11,048 nt of DNA from the NCBI GenBank assembly GCA_946629475.1, contig CAMOXX010000075.1:1-11048 (forward strand), in the 5' to 3' direction. The DNA comes from an uncultured Blautia sp. GTDB taxonomy: Bacteria; Bacillota; Clostridia; Lachnospirales; Lachnospiraceae. Of the stretch, positions 7,512 to 11,048 are shown in pieces (positions within the stretch are counted from its first letter, which is position 1; the number at the start of each line of letters is the position of its first letter). The notes beneath the pieces were generated by a model. That model was not told the origin of the DNA. It saw nothing but the letters and a program-made list of their open reading frames with translations, and did no database searches. Made by a program: the position numbers and the translations under genes.

Positions 7512-8603
7512 TCAGTCAAAAAACTTCAGCAGTCTGCCCTTCGTTTCAGCCTGTTCCGAAAGCACATTTTCTCTCGCAATTCTGCAGTTTTCCTGAAACG
7601 CGTGCCAGTCCAGTCCCTGATAATAATTCCACAGCCGATCGGCAAGCCTGGCATCACCCAAATCAACGCTTATGCCGAGCTGTTTTTCCGTAATGACATC
7701 GCCCATGTGCGAGCCTTCGGTGCAGATCTGCGGAATTTCAAAAATAATCCCGTCATAATACTTATTGCCCATTGCGTTTTTCATGGTGTAGGCGAGGTTG
7801 TAAACGTTATGGATAAGATCGGTTTCGGCGGCAAATTCGTATCGGTCTTCCGGCATATAGGCCCCGTGGAAAAACACATTACGGTACCCCTGATTCCGTG
7901 CATACGCTTCCATATCTCTGCCGTCCTGCTGCATACGCCCGTAATAGTGCAGTTCAAAGCGGGAATCATTTCCCAAGGCATTGATCACGGCCTTGTTTAC
8001 GTCAAGCTGGCGTACAAGCCCCCAAAAGCTCACACGGATCAGGTCTCTCTCTCTCGGTGTTTTGCTGCGCAGGCCGGTATGATTCAGCGAATCCTCCAGA
8101 TAGTTGTGAACCGTATAAACCCTTCCCTGGCTGGGCAGAAACTTTCGGAATGCATTGGAACTGACCAATGTGAATGCGGCGTCCCTGGACAATCCTGCAA
8201 CCAGCTTTCGATAAACCGGAATATATTCATACGAAACATCCCGAAAGTCCAGAACATATCTGCCCTTATAGTGCCAGTGCAGATAGTCCAGCAGCGTCAG
8301 GCCGGGAGTTGTGTGCAAAACGATGATCCTGTCATACCGGTTCTTTTTCAGCACCTTCAGCGCAAACGCCCTGTATCTGGCAAAGAACTTCAGTTTTTTC
8401 TGAAACGGCAGCTGCTCTTCGAGGTGCGCGACAAACTTATATGCTTTGCTGATCTGTCCGGGTACTTCTGCATCCGGCTTTCCGTCGCGGTCCCAGTAGA
8501 TCAGTTCAATCGTCACGTTCTCTTTGTCCCGGAGGGCGTCAAGATACAGGTTCATGTAGGGCATATAGGCGATTTTTCCGAAGCCCAGTAATAATACTCT
8601 CAT
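7512..8603 (-). CDS. GT-B fold glycosyltransferase, divergent GT4-like
   Basis: A 363-residue protein that opens with MRVLLLGFGKIAYMPYMNLYL and has an N-terminal Rossmann-like half ending in RYVLDFRDVSYEY (115-127), SRDAAFTLVSSNAFRKFLP (139-157) and VYTVHNY (162-168). The second half starts IRVSFWGLVRQLD (189-201), then ELHYYGRM (217-224), VFFHGAYMPEDRYEF (243-257) and NKYYDGIIFEIPQICTEGS (280-298). These match the GT-B donor-domain order, although the classical E-x7-E is absent; the NKYYDGI-FE-IP block stands where it would be. Glu289 could serve as the acidic residue. Its start overlaps the upstream stop as ATGA (8600-8603), so the two are translationally coupled, with only a weak G-rich site of its own. 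It likely acts on the same repeat unit. The general class is reasonably secure, the family assignment less so. Confidence 0.82.
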   Translation of the reverse strand: MRVLLLGFGKIAYMPYMNLYLDALRDKENVTIELIYWDRDGKPDAEVPGQISKAYKFVAHLEEQLPFQKKLKFFARYRAFALKVLKKNRYDRIIVLHTTPGLTLLDYLHWHYKGRYVLDFRDVSYEYIPVYRKLVAGLSRDAAFTLVSSNAFRKFLPSQGRVYTVHNYLEDSLNHTGLRSKTPRERDLIRVSFWGLVRQLDVNKAVINALGNDSRFELHYYGRMQQDGRDMEAYARNQGYRNVFFHGAYMPEDRYEFAAETDLIHNVYNLAYTMKNAMGNKYYDGIIFEIPQICTEGSHMGDVITEKQLGISVDLGDARLADRLWNYYQGLDWHAFQENCRIARENVLSEQAETKGRLLKFFD

Positions 8604-9820
8604 CCCCGCCTGCTCCCGATTCTCCGGTACAGCTTTTCATAAAGCGCCGTATTGACCGTTCTGGAGTAGTACTGTTTCCCGTATCTCTTGGCATTATCCG
8701 CATATTGCTCCCGTAATTCCGGATTGTCCCTCAGCCGCACAATCCCGGCGGCCAGGCCTTCCGGGTCGTCGCAGGAACAGGCAATGCCGATCTGCTCGCG
8801 CGAAAACATGTCGTTATAGTCCGACCCTTCATCGGCAGAGGTGACAATGACTCTCCGGCAGGCCATCAGCAGGCCGGCCTTGCTTGGGACGGAATTGCCG
8901 ATCACGCCATAGGGCAGCGGGATGAGGCACACGGAGCAGGCGCTGTATACATGCGGAACCATCTCCTGCGGTTCAAGGGGTAAAAACACAATGTTCTGAA
9001 GTCCGCTTTCCTCTACGGCCTTCATGAAATCGTCTTTCTGGCTGCCCTGGCCGATCATCTGGAAGACAATATTTTCTTCGTTCTTCAGAATCTCTGCAAC
9101 TTTGATTACCATCTTATAATCAAAGTTCAGCCCCATTGTCCCGGCATATTGGACATAGAACTTGTCCCTGCTCATCGAATACTTTTTGACAAACAGGTTC
9201 TCATCCCAGGGGATTTCCTTAACCGCCTGGTCATCATACCAGTTGACAATTACGCTGATCTTGTCGGCGGGAACATCCTGTTCCATAACCTTGTGCTTCA
9301 TATCCTCGGAGATCACGGAAATATGGTCCGCTCTTCTGTAGGCCACTTTTTGAAACGCATAGAAAACGGTCTGCATCCATTTTTTCGGCATTGCGCCGTT
9401 GGCAATGGAACTGCCCGGGAACATATCCTGGCTGTTATAGATGACCGGGCATCTGACCAGTCTTTTGGCAAAGGTCACGGCAAAAGGTGCCCAGGGGCAC
9501 GACTGAATCATCATGACGTCGAAGTCTTTTTGCTTCCGGAAGACCTTTCTCGCCTTAAAACAGTATTTGACACCCACAAGATACCTTTTGGCAAAGGCTT
9601 TTTTCGCAACAACATCAATGTCGATGGTTTCATATGTGAAATTGGGCAGGTCCTTCAGGGCATCCGGGCAATCCGGATTAATTCCTGTGGAATGGCTCTC
9701 AATCAGATGAACATGATGCCCATACTTCACAAGATCGGTAATCAAAGCCGTATAGAGATGATAGGACGGTCCCGGCGTATCCAGGCCGCTTGACATAAAC
9801 AGCAGTATGTTCATCTGCAT
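8600..9820 (-). CDS. Glycosyltransferase family 4, WbuB-like
   Basis: A 406-residue GT4 transferase of the WbuB-like type. The acceptor domain has LLFMSSGLDTPGPSYHLYTA (6-25), SCPWAPFAVTFAKRL (107-121), a YNSQDMFPGS (128-137) block and the linker region ADHISVISEDMK (164-175) with VNWYDD (192-197). The donor domain opens VQYAGTMGLNFDYKMVIKVA (223-242) and has FQMIGQGSQKDDF (253-265), then SVPSKAGLLMAC (310-321). In usual WbuB-like enzymes PSK is followed three residues later by Glu; here Leu317 stands there, a variant I associate with a Firmicutes subgroup. WbuB transfers L-FucNAc in Escherichia coli, but specificity cannot be carried over at this distance. Two in-frame ATGs (9820 and 9814) share an AAAGGTG site at 4 and 10 bases, so the start is uncertain by two codons. 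The stop overlaps the next start. Confidence 0.9.
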   Translation of the reverse strand: MQMNILLFMSSGLDTPGPSYHLYTALITDLVKYGHHVHLIESHSTGINPDCPDALKDLPNFTYETIDIDVVAKKAFAKRYLVGVKYCFKARKVFRKQKDFDVMMIQSCPWAPFAVTFAKRLVRCPVIYNSQDMFPGSSIANGAMPKKWMQTVFYAFQKVAYRRADHISVISEDMKHKVMEQDVPADKISVIVNWYDDQAVKEIPWDENLFVKKYSMSRDKFYVQYAGTMGLNFDYKMVIKVAEILKNEENIVFQMIGQGSQKDDFMKAVEESGLQNIVFLPLEPQEMVPHVYSACSVCLIPLPYGVIGNSVPSKAGLLMACRRVIVTSADEGSDYNDMFSREQIGIACSCDDPEGLAAGIVRLRDNPELREQYADNAKRYGKQYYSRTVNTALYEKLYRRIGSRRG

Positions 9821-9840
9821 TTCACCTTTCTGATTTCAAA

Positions 9841-10902
9841 TTAGCCGAGCACCGTTTTCAGCCATTCAAACTGATTTTGCTTCTCTTCTTCCAGCCGCTT
9901 CAGATCAAGCGTGACCGGATGTTCCGAGATTTCCCCTGCACCGACCCGCTCAAGCAGGCCGACGCGATTTGTCTTCGAGAAAAGCATCGCAGGATGCCCG
10001 TAGGCCATCGTCACCGCGCAGGCATGCACTCTGTCTGACAGCGTAAGGGCTGAATTGGCATAGAGCTCCAGGTACCCATAAGGCAGGTCTGCGCAGAACG
10101 AGTTGCCCTGACCGTAGATTTTCTGTCTGTAGTGCGGGTGGAACCGGTGGTCCGTTCTGAAAACGAGATAATCTCCGATTCTGTCCTCCCGCTTTTTCTG
10201 CGGGAAGATGCTGGCGGCATAGATCAGTGCATCCGAAAACCGGTCCGTCTTCATGGCCGTTTTAGTCAGCAGGCCTTCATGCTGCACATGCCACTGAAGC
10301 CCATCGAATTCGAATGAATCCGAACCGCTCACTCCGTCCGCCCACACCTTCGGCTCCGGAATCTTGTCGAAGTTCATCGTAACAAATTTGTCCGTGATCG
10401 GGGCAGGATGGAAATAATCCGGTGTATAGAAGGCAAAGCAGATTCCATCATAAGCATGGTCTGCATACTTGCCGAAGGCCTCATAGGTCTTGTGATCCCG
10501 GCTGCAGAGAATGAACGGGGGATGCTGTTCAAAAAAGGCCTGGCACTCTTTCAGCGCGTCTTCCGGCATCTTCATAATTCCGGCGCTGAGAAGCACAACC
10601 CGTACCCCTCGCTTTTCCAGATCGACCAGAATATCCTTCCAGAGCATGAGGAAATATTTGGAGAGGACAGGCCCTGCGAGAACCACGTAATCCACATCAA
10701 GTCTGGAGATATAGTTCAGCTGGTTTCTGTCCGGATAAAGCCGTTTTCCGAGGCCCGTGGTATACGTCTGATAATCGGAAACCACCGTGACGTTTTCAGC
10801 TCCCACAATCTGTTTGAGCACATGTTCAACGCCAAGACTGAAAAATGCGTTTCCGATGTTGGTGCACCAGAATCCGGTGCAATATGCAAGCTTTACCGAC
10901 AT
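9841..10902 (-). CDS. Polysaccharide pyruvyl transferase family protein
   Basis: A 353-residue soluble protein of the PF04230 family (CsaB/WcaK/EpsO type). These have a GT-B-like fold, and characterised members move pyruvate from phosphoenolpyruvate onto a sugar as a ketal, giving the polymer a negative charge. Visible landmarks are WCTNIGNAFFSLG (12-24), which corresponds to the N-x-G-D entry loop but with Asn at the usual Asp; YVVLAGPVLSK (72-82); VVLLSAGI (102-109); LCSRDHKTYEAFG (132-144), matching the usual RD-x-x-(T/S) motif; YDGICFAFY (151-159); and LTLSDRVHACAVTMAYGHPAMLF (in pieces at 286-308), where Arg291 and His293 match the conserved S-x-R-x-HA motif. No membrane segment. The start has a perfect AAGGAGG at 10911-10917 with 8 bases to ATG. 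It heads the cluster genes complete in this window. The reaction is inferred from family; divergent members may do other chemistry. Confidence 0.85.
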   Translation of the reverse strand: MSVKLAYCTGFWCTNIGNAFFSLGVEHVLKQIVGAENVTVVSDYQTYTTGLGKRLYPDRNQLNYISRLDVDYVVLAGPVLSKYFLMLWKDILVDLEKRGVRVVLLSAGIMKMPEDALKECQAFFEQHPPFILCSRDHKTYEAFGKYADHAYDGICFAFYTPDYFHPAPITDKFVTMNFDKIPEPKVWADGVSGSDSFEFDGLQWHVQHEGLLTKTAMKTDRFSDALIYAASIFPQKKREDRIGDYLVFRTDHRFHPHYRQKIYGQGNSFCADLPYGYLELYANSALTLSDRVHACAVTMAYGHPAMLFSKTNRVGLLERVGAGEISEHPVTLDLKRLEEEKQNQFEWLKTVLG

Positions 10903-10983
10903 TATGCGGTCCTCCTTTTTAAGAACGCTTATGGTTGTACATCAGGCAATACGCCGTCCGCCTTCCCGAGATTGTTGTGTTCT

Positions 10984-11048
10984 TCAGCTCTGCTTCCAGT
11001 CGATGGCGGTGGTCTGGCCGACCTCGACCCCGGCGGTGCTCTCGGACA
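10984..11048 (-). CDS. C-terminal tail of an unidentified upstream gene (cut by window edge)
   Basis: The last 20 codons of a minus-strand frame ending in TGA at 10986-10984 read SESTAGVEVGQTTAIDWKQS. Every one of these codons ends in G or C, whereas the other two frames are arginine- or proline-rich, which supports this frame as the coding one. I do not recognise the protein. It lies 81 bases before the pyruvyl transferase-family gene and has the same orientation, so it could be an earlier gene of the locus (nucleotide-sugar or regulatory) or the conserved flank. The competing frame running to a TAA next to the ribosome site is judged less likely on codon use. Confidence 0.5.
   Translation of the reverse strand, partial: SESTAGVEVGQTTAIDWKQS

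Larger units (their letters stand above)
220..10902 (-). other. Polysaccharide biosynthesis operon (ten co-directional genes)
   Basis: Ten complete genes run the same way with gaps of 15 to 94 bases or ATGA overlaps (8600-8603 and 660-663), and no hairpin-plus-T-run terminator between them, so a single transcript entering from the right edge is likely. The set has the parts of Wzx/Wzy assembly except the priming transferase and chain-length/kinase regulators, which would be expected to the right of the window. Confidence 0.75.

Noticed and set aside
7344..8591. Long open frame of 415 codons on the plus strand
   Set aside because: It lies antisense to two well-supported glycosyltransferases. 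Its translation shows no recognisable domain, and the minus-strand frames have motifs, ribosome sites and coupled starts.
10903..10983. Promoter or antiterminator-type element before the pyruvyl transferase-family gene
   Set aside because: AAGAAC and GTTCTT arms stand at the two ends of the gap, but with a loop of over 50 bases and no good -10/-35 pair, so no element is claimed.

Overview
This window is the serotype-type (variable) part of a Wzx/Wzy-dependent cell-surface polysaccharide locus, either capsule or exopolysaccharide. The organism is most likely a Gram-positive anaerobe of the Clostridia (Lachnospiraceae/Oscillospiraceae type). This is inferred from near-perfect AGGAGG-type ribosome sites, frequent ATGA stop/start overlaps, a VanZ-like gene, the style of the glycosyltransferases and a moderate base composition. 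No marker gene in the window proves the taxon.

Every supported gene is on the minus strand, so transcription runs from the right end to the left. In order: the tail of an unidentified upstream gene (11048-10984); a polysaccharide pyruvyl transferase-family protein (10902-9841); three glycosyltransferases packed closely together (9820-8600, 8603-7512, 7494-6316); a Wzy-type polymerase (6300-5068); a fourth glycosyltransferase (5042-3867); a Wzx flippase (3772-2471); a fifth glycosyltransferase (2451-1258); a small membrane-anchored extracytoplasmic beta-rich protein (1217-660); a VanZ-family membrane protein (663-220); and, after a short gap holding a good sigma-A-type promoter, the first 32 codons of a non-hydrolysing UDP-GlcNAc 2-epimerase (98-1). 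The longest gap between genes is 121 bases. I see no tRNA, rRNA, CRISPR array, insertion sequence or convincing terminator.

The genes form a coherent pathway. Five cytoplasmic sugar transferases would extend a lipid-linked repeat unit started by a transferase outside the window. The pyruvyl transferase-family protein may decorate it. Wzx would flip it across the membrane and Wzy would polymerise it outside. The epimerase would supply a nucleotide sugar; its GTRPEIIRLA signature resembles the FnlC/CapG branch that makes UDP-L-FucNAc, and one transferase resembles WbuB-type GT4 enzymes. The anchored beta-rich protein and the VanZ protein are translationally coupled and are the least understood part of the operon.

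Both flanking partial genes use almost only G/C at third codon positions, while starts sampled inside the cluster do not. This fits a transferred or diversifying cassette set between more native genes. Most of the window is recognisable family biology. The parts least likely to be described already are the anchored beta-rich/VanZ pair and the particular sugar repeat this transferase set would make.
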